Assembly (NCBI RefSeq): GCF_000276665.1 | Contig: NW_004955418.1 | Coordinates: 8,665,512 to 8,729,511, forward strand | Direction: 5' to 3' | Length of the DNA stretch: 64,000 bases | From: Chinchilla lanigera | Taxonomy: Eukaryota > Chordata > Mammalia > Rodentia > Chinchillidae | Part shown: in pieces, positions 34,641 through 48,190 of the stretch | Numbering within the stretch: position 1 is the first letter of the stretch | Layout of the letters: each line of letters opens with the position of its first letter | Position numbers and translations under genes: made by a program | The notes under the pieces: generated by a model | Databases searched by the model: none | Told to the model about the DNA's origin: nothing | The model's input: only the letters and a program-made list of their open reading frames with translations

Positions 34641-36930
34641 GCTGTATCTTTTACACTAATGTAACAGAAACTGAATTATGAGGTGCAATTTTCTGACCTC
34701 ATAACTTTTTAAGAAAAAAAAAAAAAAATTCTGTTTCCATTTCCAAACCCCACTTTGACCAGAACCCTATGGTCTAATACAATTCACAGAGAACATAGGA
34801 AGAATTCAAAATATACTTTCTTAGAACAAGTCTGGAAGTAAAACATTATGAGGAATCAGTAAGAAAAATCAAGTTTACCTGCACCCACAGCACTATACAC
34901 ATGTATGAAAATTATCCAAACCACCCATAGATTGCTCGATCCCCTAAGACTTCTCAAAACTTTCTCTTCTTTCGTAGCCTCTCTAGATTTACTATCCAGA
35001 CCTCACAAAACTTAATTCTCCTACATTGGCCTTACTTTCATATTTGGAAATGTACAACTCTGACAGAGAATATTAAGATGTGGGAGAGTTAAATAGAAGG
35101 GGAAAATATCTAGAAAGGTTTCAGAGATGAAGTATAAATTCATCTGGTGACTATATAAAATGTTAAATGAAGATTTTTAGTACCCAAATTATTTTGAATC
35201 TGTACATTTAAATAGATCAACATGTAAAGATTCTCCCTGCTGAAAATGAAAACCCAAATACCCTAATTTTTAAGTTTAACAAATTTTATTCCTGAAAATA
35301 GTCAAATTTTCACATAGAATTTTGTCTTTGTATCAAAGAAAATTGCAAGTATACACAATTGACATCAATGTTCAAGTAAGTCTTTGAAATATTTTATAAA
35401 TATGACTGTTTAGAAAAATATTTCATATGCATCGCTATTTAGGGCCAGTAAGAACATGATCCAATTTGCAGGTTAAGTGTAAATTTGGAAAGGAGATAAA
35501 ATTTGATTTTATAATTAGCTCAGTAGCTACATGTAATTTAAATTACATTATATGTCTAGTGACCATTGATGGTAGGCACTGAGAACTGTAATTATTTATT
35601 GTATGATGATATCTATCTCTTTATCTATCATCTATTTGTATCTTTTTTTAATGATAGGTTATTTGTTCACTCCATTAGAAAAGTTTCCAAGCTTTTGATG
35701 TTTCCATATCAATTCCTTCTTTTATCCTTAAGCACTGAACTTTATCTATGACAGACTCTAGGACAAACCTAAATCAAAAAGTATAAAAAGGTATAAATTC
35801 TTTTTGGTTTCCTACTCTAACAGTTTCCTAAACTCTGCATATCTAACCATTGAAGCCCTGGACTCAGGGTGTGGGTTTTACATATTATAATTTATGTTCA
35901 AACTACTCCCTCATTGGGCAATATCTTACATGTGTAGGTTTGGGTAACTGTCCTGTCCTGAATTCTGTGTCCGCATGCATGGCCACAATTTTGTTTTTCC
36001 TTCTTACACTATTCTCAGCAGTCATAGCATACTATAACCTGTTTAATCTAAGACTCATTGCTTCCCACAATCAAAGAATAACAGGACAATATGAAACATC
36101 ATAGTACAAATATCATCACTTCCTATTTCATTATATATTCTCCTTGTAATAGGTTGGTCAAAACAGCTCTTCAATATGATTAGATAAGTGAAGAAATTAT
36201 ATTAGATTCAGTTCCCTGAAAAACCATCTACAGTAAATACAGCTGTGAATTTCAATTTAAATTAAAATTGATTGCATGCTTATTGGTTCTTCTAAGCTTT
36301 GGTGCTGGAAAATTAAAAATTCACATGTAGCAGTTTGATTTGCTTCAGAGAGAAGGTTCTTGACTTAGATACCCAGTAGGCTATCAATAGGTAAATATAA
36401 CAGTGGAAAAATATAAATGTACTCTATTTCAGAAATTATAATAATTGTATGGATAAAACTGAAAGCAGACTCAACCTCTACGCTTCTTAAACTTACGTTA
36501 CAAAGTACTAGTTCTTATTGCTAGTGTTTACTGTGCAATTAGTGGGGTTAATATGCTTCCTAATTGTCTTGAGATGAAAGTTCCAATCTTATGTCATGCT
36601 GTAATTATCCCAGTCTTCATATTTTCCAGGTTCAATGTGAATTTATAGGTTCTTATTGTACATATTAGAAATTGCAGGACTCTGGAGTTCAGTGATTTGT
36701 ACAGAACATTTAAATTTTGATCTAATTTTTAATGTTAGTGGGAATTAAAATAAGAAAAATAAAATCCAAAACCAAATATGTTCAGTCACCCTTTCTTTGT
36801 ATCTCTATTTAAAAGTAGGATTTTGAAGATCTCTTCACTGAAAATTGACTATAAAAATCAGAAGGTAAACAAATAATCCAATCCCATATGTTGTACAATT
36901 AATTGATATAGTAAGACTAGAACTAAACAT
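34641..36930. other. No gene or clear repeat seen
   Basis: AT-rich. The 84-codon plus frame at 35850-36104 has a hydrophobic C-terminal half but no recognised family. Confidence 0.4.
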
Positions 36931-36933
36931 AGT

Positions 36934-36996
36934 TCACCTAGCATGTTCTTAGAATCCTCAGGACCCTGTGTTCAATCCCTGGTAATAGTGAAAAAA
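36934..36996 (+). mobile_element. Diverged ID SINE fragment
   Basis: CACCTAGCATGTTCTTAGAA, CCTGTGTTCAATCCCTGGTAA, then GTGAAAAAATAATAATG: the B-box half and tail of an old ID. Confidence 0.5.
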
Positions 36997-37084
36997 TAAT
37001 AATGATAGTGATTATACCACATAATATATCTGCAGAATTCTACAGAAAATCTTTTAATGTATTATTTTATAATAGTTTTAGCAT

Positions 37085-37205
37085 TATAATAAAGCTAATA
37101 TCTGTTGAGTACTTATATATTAGGTACTTTTCTAAATCTCACAAAAATGTAGTAGACACTTTATTGTCACATTGTAGGTCAGGGAACTCACGTACTAGTA
37201 ATTTC
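37085..37205 (-). mobile_element. MIR fragment (minus strand)
   Basis: AATATCTGTTGAGTACTTATA, TTAGGTACTTTTCTAAATCTC, ACACTTTATTGTCACATTG and TAGGTCAGGGAACTCAC follow antisense MIR (ttgagcacttactatgtgccagg, gctaag, cctcac, cattttacagatgagg). Confidence 0.6.
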
Positions 37206-37499
37206 ATTGGTTACTACAGGTGCTGATTTACTAAGCATCGGACGTAGGGCTGGAATTCCTTGAGTGTATCCTTCTCCCTTTCCACTTGTGTGCCTACTAA
37301 TTGCAAAGTGTTAGTTGTTATTAAATGTGTTTCTTCAGTTTCAAAGATACATCCAGAAATAGCCTTACCATGCATACATCTATTCTTAGATAAAGTACGA
37401 TTATGCTCTGCAAGAATATTTAAATGTGACATTATGGGGACCTTAATGAAACTTCATTGTTTGATAAAGAATTATCTTCCTGAGATTTATCCAAGTTGA

Positions 37500-38400
37500 T
37501 GCCTATAGCTTCCATTGATTCATTTTTATTGCTATGTATTATTTTATTTGTTCCTTTGCTTCTTAAAATATGCATTCAGTTTTCTCCATCTTTTTAAGGT
37601 CTGTTCATAGCAAATGTATTTCGTCTATGCTTATTCAGGTTGGATCATATAGAGGTTCATAAATTCCTGTAAGATTGTGAGTACAGCACAGGAATTACCA
37701 GCAAATCTTGGGTCCCAATAGCTCCTATATTTTGCTCTTCATTTTTTCTCCACAGAGATGGTCCCTCTTTAAACTCCAACAATATCAGATGAGTGTTCCT
37801 AATTTTATTACAGCCATACTTTAACATATTTTTACAAGTCAGAAACAGTAATTTTGTCTTTAGATTGCATTATCCTAAATATTAGTAAATTTAAGTACCG
37901 TTAGAATGTTTATTGGCAATTTGTATTTCTTCATGGGTTAACTGCATTTCGTGTCTTGTCTGCATTTCAATATTTTATATTTAATGCTGGTTACTGATTC
38001 TTCGTATGTTTCTACTACATTCTCCCAAGACAAAGGCAGCTTTCCTTGACTTTATTTGTGGTGCTTTTTTGTAAACTAAAACTATTCATTAAAATGTAGC
38101 TTATTTTGTAGATTTTTAAATGGCTTAAGGGGTTTATATCTTAGGTAAGGAAACATTTCCCTGTAAAAGACTGAAACATATTTTACTAAGTTTTAAAAAA
38201 GTTTAGACTCTTAATAATTACATAGAGTTATATAGGCAATCATATCTGAAAATAATGGTAATTTAAATTTTGTTCAAACTCATTTTTCTATGTATTTATT
38301 CCCCCCAAAATTCATTAATTTATTCTTTACTTTGCTTGCTATATGTTTCATATTTGACATTGAAACCATTATATAAAAAGTGTACCTGTTCCAATTAGAT
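37500..38400 (-). mobile_element. Old L1 3' UTR fragment (minus strand)
   Basis: TTATTGGCAATTTGTATTTC, TTCATGGGTTAACTGCATTTC, GGTAAGGAAACATTTCCCTG and AATTTTGTTCAAACTC, in antisense L1 3' UTR order. Limits are vague and 37500-37860 is weak. Confidence 0.45.
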
Positions 38401-38411
38401 ATTGTTTGAAA

Positions 38412-38556
38412 TAATTTTTTTGGAGACAGGTTCTCCCTATATATTCCAGGCTGGTCTTGAACTCACTATGTAGGTCAAGCTGGCCTGAAACTCTGATTTT
38501 CCTGCCTCAGCCTCCAGAGTTGTGGGATTACAGGTTTGTGCCACCATGCCTGGATT
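38412..38556 (-). mobile_element. B1 SINE (minus strand)
   Basis: Antisense B1: T-run, GGAGACAGGTTCTCCCTATA, CCAGGCTGGTCTTGAACTCAC, AGGTCAAGCTGGCCTGAAAC, TCCTGCCTCAGCCTCCAGAG, TGTGGGATTACAGG. Diverged, no clear target duplication. Confidence 0.92.
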
Positions 38557-38796
38557 TTAGAGGTAATTTTATTCAACAAAATATCTGCTGTTCCCTTTGA
38601 ATCTTCATTTGAGCTTTTTAAAAAGTGATAGAGGATATTGAATGTGTTCACAGATTGTCAGCATGATCATTGTTAAAATTTTCCTTAATATAATAGTGAG
38701 TTAAACTATGTTGATGAATTTATAATGTTTATTCAACATTGCATTCTTCTGGAAAGCTCAAAGTTAGCCATGATTAAAATTATATATAAAATCAAT

Positions 38797-38923
38797 ACCT
38801 GTAATCCAAGTACTCTGGAGTTTGAGGCAGGAGAATCACTGCAAGTTTGAGGCTGGCCTGGGCTACAAAAGTGAGTATGAGGCCAGCCTGAACTGCACAG
38901 TGAGACTCTGTCTCAAAAAGACC

Positions 38924-38951
<28 letters not shown>
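38797..38951 (+). mobile_element. B1 SINE, 5'-truncated, long A-tail
   Basis: Starts at ACCTGTAATCCAAGTACTCTG, lacking the first 15-20 bases (GGGTGTGGTGGTGCAC of full copies). It carries the internal duplication (GGCTGGCCTGGGCTAC, then GGCCAGCCTGAACTGC) and a tail of about 28 A. Flanking TCAATA (38792 region and downstream of the tail) may be a short target duplication. Confidence 0.93.
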
Positions 38952-38954
<3 letters not shown>

Positions 38955-38970
38955 AATAAGTATACACATA

Positions 38971-39368
38971 TTATTTAGTTACTTTTCTCTCATTACTGAA
39001 ACAAAATACCTGACACCCAAAGTTAAAGGGGGCAAAAGTTTAGTTAGAGAAGTTTTTATAGGTTTCAGCTCATAACTGACATGCTCCAAGCCAGGGTAGA
39101 ATGGTAGATAGGTATTACAGAGGAGAAACAGTTCATGGCAGGTTGAAGGTAGCAAAGCAAGCAAGTGATGACCACAGCTCTTTCTATATCTTATATCTTA
39201 TCCAGCCTACTGATAAGTACCAGGTAGTACTCATACGCTTAATCCTAATGCCCATGATCCTAGGACTGAAGCATGAATGCATCTCAGCATCACATAGTCT
39301 AGATCCATCCCCTCTGAAAAATCCCCACCTCTGACTGCATGAAGCTTTCGAGGGACATTATAACAGTA
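38971..39368 (-). mobile_element. ERVL-MaLR LTR (minus strand)
   Basis: Starts near TTAGTTACTTTTCTCTCATTAC, with ACAAAATACCTGACACCCAA, the same antisense R/U5 wording as the LTR at 19786. Ends near AGGGACATTATAACA. It lies about 20 bases right of the A-tail of the B1. Frames of 61-77 codons here are not genes. Confidence 0.75.
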
Positions 39369-41458
39369 TATATGACATGTTTTGAAGAGGCTCTGGCTTT
39401 ACCATACTTGTAAGAGAGTGAGTTAGGCCAAAAGTTTCATAGATGCTAGAGGATAAAACACTTTGTCAAAGATAAAAGATATTAATATTCACTTCAACAG
39501 CCATGGCAGTGCCTCTGTGGGGAATCATCTCTCAATAATGTTTACCCCTCATCGCTGGCTATTTTGCTTCTGAAAAGTTTTCTTATGAAAATATCATAAA
39601 GCAAATCATCCTAATTAATCTAACAAAAAAGGTTAGAACCAAATTCATTCAATTTGATCTGTAAATATTAACCTAGGTTACTAGAAGCAAGACTAGAAGC
39701 AATATTTGAGCCTAACCTTCTGTATTAGAGTAAATTATGCCTACCATGGTCCTATATAGAGTTAACTGAACAGTCGCTTAAACTGTTAGAGTCTGCTTTT
39801 AAGAGCCAGATAATTTTCCTCTCAGTTCCTATAAAATCCTTTCTACTTCCCCTTAAGCTTTATTCAAGACAGGAAAAGATGTAATAGTGCTTTTATAAAC
39901 TATACGTTGGCTTTCAAGAAAGAAATCTGGGACACGGCTATCATTCCTATCCACAGTAGCCAATGAGCTGCAGCTAATCTAAATGTCTTGCAGGGTAATT
40001 TGATGTCACTGATCACTTTATCTAAAGGCTAAAGAAAAATTGGTACCAACATTTTAAGGTGGATGACTCTAATTTTGAGAATAACTGCCCACTGGTAACT
40101 CATAAATAATGTGTCAGTTATCCCTAACAGAACCTCTCCCAAAGAAATAAGAGTAGCTTAGTTTGGAAGTATTGCTAGTGTTCTAAGAAAAAACCTTTTG
40201 GTAGCGTTTCCTTGAATTTATATATTATAGTCCCCTTTGAGACACAAGATTTTATTTGGATGACAAAGTATAGATATACTATTTCCCCCAAAGAGATATC
40301 TGAGTTTCTTTCCTGCATATTGAGATATCGTAGAAGGTGTAGTTTTTGAATGTGCCAGGTTCTACCGACAAGCAATGTTTAATATGTCAATCCCAACTTA
40401 TGATTCACTGAATCCAAATATACTCATATCCAAGTGGCAAAATCTGAGTGGAAATTTAAAAGACTTACATAACAAGAGTCCAATAGCAAACTAATAACTG
40501 TTTTGTAAAAGTGGATATATCTGTATGCCAAAAAGAAGAGCAATTCAAAATGTCAGGGTTTTCCTTCCTTTGCAAAATGCTGCCATAAGCAAAAAATATC
40601 AGTCATAGATATGTACTGCTCAAAGTATCATTATTTTCTTTGCCTTAAAGGTAGAATGAATGTTACAGCTTGCTAAACGTCTTTACACACAGACTGCTGA
40701 TTTGGGCTTCAGTCAAAGTGTGCTGATGTATGGTCTAGTTTATGTAAGGATCAAGTTTAAATGACCAGGTGAGGCCCTTTGAATCTCCAGTACGCACAGA
40801 GACAGGGGATAAAAGTCAAGATTCAAAAGTTGAAATGCATAATGATGAGTCAAGGTTAAGAGAGATGAGTCATTTCTTTTCTCTTCACTATGGAAGAGAT
40901 CCCGTGTTGTGAATCTCAGGGTATAATCCAAAAAAGATTCTTGGCAAGCAGACCCATAAGTAAAGCTTTAGTCACTGTCACAAGGATGATAAGACTGCTC
41001 ACAAGTTTCTGAAACTAAAATTTCTGACCTGCCAACCTACTGACATCATCTATAACGTGAAAGTTTTCGACCTCAGAGAGTGATCATGCTCTCATTAAAT
41101 CTGGATTAGACTGTTAATGGTAAAACGAAAAAAAAAAATCCTCCAATATTCCTGGAAACACAGTATGGAGGACTGGTCCAACGACTGTGAATTCATTTTG
41201 TTCTCTGGTACCAGTAGGATATAAAAGAAGCCGTAGCAATCTCCAATAACATACCCAGTGCCAACGGTCCAGGCCGTGGATTGTGTTTCTGTCACCATGT
41301 GTGTAATAAGTGTTACGAGACCAACCACTCTGCTCAGCTGGCAACAAAACATTGCAGGTCTCTAGACTGTACAAGGCTTTTCTCCTGGCATATGTGACTT
41401 TTATATTTAAAGATTGTATCTGTCATTGTTTTTGTTGTGTTTAATCATCCTCATTCCC

Positions 41459-41482
41459 CGTCTCTCTCTCTCTCTCTCTCCC
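41459..41482. repeat. (TC)n microsatellite
   Basis: TCTCTCTC run followed by CCTTCCTCTGC. Confidence 0.9.
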
Positions 41483-44400
41483 TTCCTCTGCTGTCTTTCT
41501 CTCAGATTTTGGTTTGATTTTGCTAGACCATCAAGAAGCAGACAAACATTTGGATGGGAATTATGGGTGTGGATCACTATCATTTTTATGCATGCAAATC
41601 TTCCCAAAACAGAAGGTTCCCCTCAAAACTTTAGTAGCTATTATTTTACAATCATATAAAGCAACCATCACAATTAAACACCCAGATCTCACAATGAGAT
41701 CACACTGAGTTAGCCCCTGTACACCCTCACTCACATACATGATCACCTGTGTTTTCCTGCACTGATGCACACCTTCTGCTAACTGCATCAGTTAAATGTG
41801 AATTCTCCAAGTAATCCAGAGCTGACAGACTGGGGATCTGGATGGTAGCTTCCAACAGATTCATAACAGTTTGGGTCCCTCTGCTCCCCTTCGTGTCTAC
41901 TCAGACTATTCTGTGGAACACCTGGGATTTGTTGTTTTGTTGTTCGTTTGATGTGTTTGAAGACAAGACTATATCAGCAACACTTTTCGTAATTATTTTC
42001 CTTAAAAAAGTGAAATCTAGGAAAAACGAAAAAGGGATCAAGAGGCATGTTTGGAGAAAGGGATTCGCTACTAATTAAAATGTAAGGCTTTATAATTACT
42101 TTCAGTCTCAGACAATGTGGTATGTAGGTCCATAAAATAAATTAGTTTGTTTTTATGGCTCACAGAACCAATACTATTTTGGAAGGTAAGATTCTCAAGG
42201 CTCACATCACCTGTTTTTGTCATACAAACTGATTTACTAAGCCACATTTCAATGAATTTGTTCATTTGGGCTGCCTTGAAAATGACTGGTGTACTCACTG
42301 GATTTGTTCAAGTGTGCACAACAATCCAGACCTCACTGTAAGAATAACACCAAAGCTTTCACTTGGTTTTATCGGAGGAGCTATGCAAATTTTCAAGGGT
42401 AATGGGAGTAGCCACAAAAAGGTACCTATATTTCTTCTGGACAGTTTTACATTTTCTAGAATGTTACTCTTGTCAGTGTCATAACTCAAACTGGGTAAAG
42501 CAGAATCTGTTTTCTCAGGGCTTTTCAAAAGCATGTAACCTCATCTTAAATTTATAAACAATAACTCTAAGATATTTAGCATCCCTATATCTATATTTTG
42601 ATTTTATATTTTATGTTTGTTCTATTTTTGAATTATCATTGGTTCTAAAACTTGACTTTTACTCAAACATTGTAATTATCAGAATTCACTCATTACATTT
42701 CAAATTATTTAATTAATGATTATAAGAACCTAAGCATATAGAAAACTCTTCACGGATAGCCAAGTACATATTACAGTTTACTGCACAGTGGAACTTTCAG
42801 GGATCAGTAGACCCAGACTCTTTGTCCACAGACACCTGAGCTTGGAGAAGCATATCTGCATCTGAAATTCACCAGCTACCCAGGCAGGCAAGAGTATGCA
42901 AATGCTCAGCAAAATCACATTGCCACATCTGGATAGACAATTTCCTCTGAAAGCAGTAAATTTTATTGTTCTGTTTTTGTGAATAGTAATGGTATAAAAC
43001 ATTACTTTCCTTTTCAATGTCCCCCAAATAATGCAGATTTATTTACCTGATAATCTTTATTTTATCTCCAGTTGTTAAATATTGTTAATTCTTATGTCAA
43101 AATACTACAACAGAACCAACATATCTCCTAAGTGTCTTCTAACCAGTTTGCTTTAGTTTAACCTAAGAATCATGTTTCTTTCCAGGTGTTTATTCTAATT
43201 CTTTTTGAGTTTCTAAATAGAAGCCTTAAACTTCTCAATACAAACATTGTATTATAAAGTAGACATCTTTCAACTGTAGAATCTCATGAGCAATCTAATT
43301 GGTAAGGCACAAAGATACAATGCCTGTGAAGACATGGTTCAACATAACAGCAAAAATTGGATGACGAGCTGAAGGGAAAATTTAAGATAAGTCATTTTGT
43401 TTTCATCTTGCTTAATCCATAATAGAGAATAATGGGCTTAAGATGGGAAAAGAAACAAATTTGGAAGACCTCCAAAATTCTGTTCATCCCTGAAGATTCT
43501 AGACAACATGGCTTACATGAATTACTCTTTCATTTTGTGTATATGTGTGGTTTTGTGTGTAACAACTTTATAACTCATAGTTACTTCTCAATCAAAATGA
43601 ATGAATAAGCCTTAATTTCAGTTTTATTTGAGCTACAGTTTAATTCAAGTAGTTGGCAAAATGTTAACATGATATAGGGAAATGAAAAAGAAAAGTAAAT
43701 GATGAACTCCATGGTTACAAGCAGTTGTTTTTCAGAAAATTCAATACAGTGTGCATAAGTCCAGCAATTTTCATTCAATACTAAGAGATATATTCATATT
43801 CCTAACAACAGGATGAGTGATTATACATAAGGTACAGAAGCAAGGGAGTACTATCCAAATTTAGCTATTCTTAGGAATCTAATTTTTCAGTTTTCTGCGA
43901 AAATGCTTGGTTTAAATAAACAAGGCAAGATTATAGTGCTTATGTGAATTTCTAACACAGCAGGCATTGTAACATTAAAATATATGGATATATTGTGTAT
44001 GTCCATAATATTCTCTATTGCACTACATCTGGATCCTAAAGTGAGAGGCTGTGTTCCTAGGAGTGGGATATTATTTCTTTGAATACAGCAGAAATATTGT
44101 GTCACCTAATTAATTAATGTTGTTTTATATGTTTATTTCCTTTCACATATTTGCAATGCTATTTTTCATATATATATATAATTTTTTTTATTTTTCGTTT
44201 GAACTGTACTCTGATTGAGCAGACTACTGGAGTCCTCCAGTCCCTCGAGTGGTTAGGAGATGCTGATTGGTTCAAACAGACAGTTATACTTTGATGCATT
44301 TTTAGCTGAGATAACCTAATTATAGTACATCTCTTAAACTTCCTAGACAACGACTTCTGAGACATTCTGAGCATATAGGATGTATTGCTGGGAAATGTCA

Positions 44401-44620
44401 AATGTATCATTTATTTCTTACACATAACTTGTAATAATCTTATCATTATCTTTATATGTACTGAGAATTTCATACCATCTCTGAGTCCATCAACCCGCCA
44501 CCTCCATCACCGTTCAGCGTCTGTAGCTCCAAAGACCTCTTACGTTGTATTAGTGACTCATATGGCAAGAAAAAGAGAAACTGATCAAAAGTCTAAAGGC
44601 ATTATAAAAACCACAAAGAC

Positions 44621-44673
44621 ATATCTGTCTATCTATCTTCCTATGTATCTGTCTGTCTATCTATCTATCTATA
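44621..44673. repeat. (CTAT/CTGT)n microsatellite
   Basis: Tetranucleotide repeat of CTGT and CTAT units; it explains the Tyr/Leu/Ser run at the end of the 109-codon plus frame. Confidence 0.92.
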
Positions 44674-45824
44674 CCTCACATAGCACTGGGTTTCATCACA
44701 TTTGTTTTAGATAAATATATATTTATCTATAAGCAGGAAGTGAAGACTGCTTGAGAAATTATGAAAATTAACTAATGAAAATTAACATATAATATGGATA
44801 CTTGTCGATTATAGAAAAGTAGTAGCTGCAAGGGAAATGTGTTCCTGGCAATTTATTTATTCAAACTTTTGAAAACACAGTATAATTTCCAAAAACTGTA
44901 ACCTCAAGTACCTGTTTCCCTTTTCCACTAATTAAATTCATGCATATATTTAAAATCTGATTCTTGGACACTGAAGAAATGACAAACCTCGGGCAAAACC
45001 TTAAGTCATTTTCAAGGTCAACAGTCATGAAAACCTAAATTTGCTTGCATGAAAATTCAAGGTTTTATTAAAAGTGTTATTTTGGAGCAAAAAGAGTTTC
45101 CCAGTAGTAAATAAATTAATTTGATTAGATTTTAAGGCAAGGTTAAGATAAAATTATATTATCATGTTACATAACTTCCCAAATTAGGAACTAGAAAAAA
45201 GAAAAGAAAACTTAAAGAATGTGAAAAGACAGCACTCAGAAAAGGAAATCCATCCAGCCAAAAAATATATGCTTTTTATTCAGAAAAATTTTGCACACTA
45301 CAGTACATTTTGGATTGCTGATATAAAAAGAATACAAAATGAAATCTTCGCTTTTATACTTGTCCCCAGAGTTCAGTTACCATAAGACAATCTGAAATCA
45401 TTAAATTTTTACATTACTAAGGGTAGAATCAATATATAATCCTTATTTATAAAATATAGTTCTTTACTGAAAATGTGGTAGGAACAATGTAGAGCTTTAC
45501 TTATTTCAATACTGTTTTCATCTCTGTTTTAACTGGAAAAGTGTGTGTGAATTCAATTTCATACAAAGAGTCCATTGGACTTACAAAAATGATCAGTCTT
45601 TTAATGATGTCAGCTAAATAAACCTTTTAATTCCAACCAAAAATTACCCTCCCTAAAAGGTAAGGCATTCTAACTGAAAAAAAGAGATACTTATGTTTTT
45701 AACATATTGGAATCTTTAAAATTAAATAAACCATTATATCCATGTCATGATAATAGATTTTTGTCACTGATACAAGAATTGGATTTATAGAGCCCTTTTA
45801 AGAATTCTGACAGTTTAATGTACT

Positions 45825-46840
45825 ATTACAAAGTCAACACTCAAAAATCAATAACATAGCTAGACACAAGCAACAAATATGCTGAGTGAGAAATAAAGAA
45901 AACCAATCCTCTCAAAATAGCATCCAAATAGTTGAAACACTTAGGAATCCATCTAAAAAAATAAGTAAGAGATTTATACAGTGAAAATTACAGTACTCTC
46001 AAAAAAGAGATCAAAGAGAATTTCAAAAAATGGAAAGATATTACTTGCTCATGGATAAGAAGAATTAACATTGCAAAAATGGCCATACTTTCAAAATTGT
46101 TATACAGACTCAGTGCAATTTTTATGAAAATACCATTGGTATACTTCACAGATCTAGACAGAACATTCCTAAAATTCATCTGGAAGCAGAAGAGACCCAG
46201 AATAGCAAAAACAATCCTGGTAAACAAAGGCAAGGCAGGAAGTATCCCAATTATGGCTTGAAATTACACTACAAAACTACTGTGATTAAATCAGCATGGT
46301 ATTTCCAAAACAAACAGACCAGAAGATCAATGGAACAGACTAGAAGATGCAGACACAACCACAAACACACTCAGCCACCTTATCATTGACAAAGGGGCCA
46401 AACATGTTCACTGGAAGAAGGATAGCCTCTTTAATAAACAGTGCTGGAAAAACTGGCTTTCCACATGTTGAAGACTAAAAATAGACCCATGCCTATCATC
46501 ATGCTCCAAAATAAAGTCAAAATGTCTTAAACATCTAAATATTAAAACAGAAACACTAAATGTACTAGAAGAGAAAGTAGGCAGAAATCTGGAAGACACA
46601 GGAATAGGCAGAGCTCATGAACAAAACCCAAACTGCACAGGAAATACTTAAAAGGATGAATAAATGGGATCTTACCTCATGGAAAAGTTTTTGCACATCA
46701 GAAAAATCACCAACAAAATGAAAAGAAAACCCATGAATTAGGAAAAAATTTTAGCCAACTGTCTGTCAGAAAAAGGACTCTTGTCTAGAACATATAAAGA
46801 ACTTAAAAAACTCAGACAACCCAATTTCAAAATATGCATA
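45825..46840 (+). mobile_element. L1 ORF2 3' fragment (plus strand), broken
   Basis: The 3' end of L1 ORF2, encoding the reverse transcriptase's thumb and C-terminal region. Frame 46079-46261 encodes [20 protein letters not shown] and then the L1 hallmark [14 protein letters not shown]. After a stop near 46261 the reading continues with [23 protein letters not shown] and further ORF2-like blocks to about 46830. The upstream part at 45840-45960 matches the 'acactcaaaaatcaata' block. Truncated at the 5' end, with stops and shifts, and no clear 3' UTR, so it is a dead copy. Confidence 0.9.
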
Positions 46841-48190
46841 TATATGCATTATATGCACTATTAAAAATAGCCCTACATTTTCTCTAAGAAATCCCTCTTT
46901 AGAGAATCTATAATAATAAAAATATAAATGGGGAAAGAATTATGAGGGCAAAGAAACAGAAACTTAAAGTTGAATAAGTAGATAATTGAATAAGTATCAT
47001 TTCCATGTGAATATTCCCAGTTACTGAACAGAAAATAATTATGTCAACATCCAAATAGCTAGCATGATAGCAACAAAAGATTCAGCTATTTAAATCAACT
47101 TGTTTTTACCAATATTGGTATATTCAAAGTATTTATATTTTATAAACAAAAAAATTACCAAAGTACATATAATATGTAAAATTAATGTCACATAATTGTA
47201 TAAACAACATTCTTGTAATTTAGGAAAGTTGAGTGATACTTTGGAGAAAAGGTGCCAAATGAACTAGGATTTAAGGAATAGAGAAAATCCCAATTTTTAA
47301 AAAAATACAAGAAACATAGTTTAAAGAAAAACAGTGTAGAAAAATTGGAAATCACAGATCATGCTACTTTGGAACCAAATGTGACATAATGAGCTCAGCT
47401 ACAATAGTGCTGGTATGGATGGTCATATTACCTGAGTGCTAACCAAGTGGGGATATCTGGATTTCTCTGATACACCAACACTTTATCACCTAGATTCCTT
47501 TGAGTAAATGGAGCACTTTGTAAGATATATAGTCTGAGATTTGGAAGCAGAGCAGCTAATTGGCCCATGTGGGGATTAGACCTTTGGGCTTGACCTCATT
47601 AGCTCTGGACTCTAAGTATCTAAGGCACCGAATTGAAAGTACCTCCAAGTACAGATTTTTATTTTACCCTCTTATCCCTTTATTTATGAAAATACAAAGA
47701 ACCTTTTTCAACCTAAAAAATATTGGATGAAATTGTTTACAGTATATACTCAACATTTATAAAATAAAGGCTTAAATGTAATATGGGTGTATATATATAT
47801 ATATATATATATATATGATTTATGTGGTGATTAATACATCTCATTTTTCAAAATTTTAATATGAGGATATAAATGTTATATGTCCTTTACTGTTTTGGAA
47901 TGCTCTTAAATAGTATAAGTTTCTGAGTCTTATTAAAATACAGCATTTTTAGTAATTCACTTTAAATACCTGAATATTTAAGAATAAAAATATTTCAACA
48001 ATTTCAAAAAATTTAGGAGATTTGGTACCATGCACAAAGCTTCACAGAAACACATCATTATTTATCCATCTTTGTACTCTTTTGGTCTAGAAAAATAATA
48101 AAATTAATTTCAATTTTATGCTGTGTATTAATGATCTTATTTTATTACAACAATATATGATGTCATTTAAGGTACTGGTTGCTAGTTTAT
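46841..48190. other. No gene seen; AT microsatellite inside
   Basis: AT-rich. A GC-richer patch at 47380-47640 could be a very old LTR but I cannot assign it. Confidence 0.35.
47786..47817. repeat. (AT)n microsatellite
   Basis: About 14 AT units. Confidence 0.93.

Larger units (their letters stand above)
39369..45820. other. 6.4 kb without recognised gene or dispersed repeat
   Basis: AT-rich, single-copy-looking. Contains a (TC)n at 41459-41480, a CTAT repeat at 44621-44673 and an octamer-bearing stretch at 42780-42980. The many open frames (60-109 codons) occur on both strands in overlapping frames, as expected by chance. Old diverged repeats could be hidden here. Confidence 0.4.

Noticed and set aside
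44226..44241. ACTGGAG-TC-CTCCAGT palindrome
   Set aside because: Seven-base arms alone are weak, with no supporting context.
44385..44714. 109-codon plus frame
   Set aside because: Its C-terminal part is the translation of a CTAT microsatellite; no domain elsewhere.
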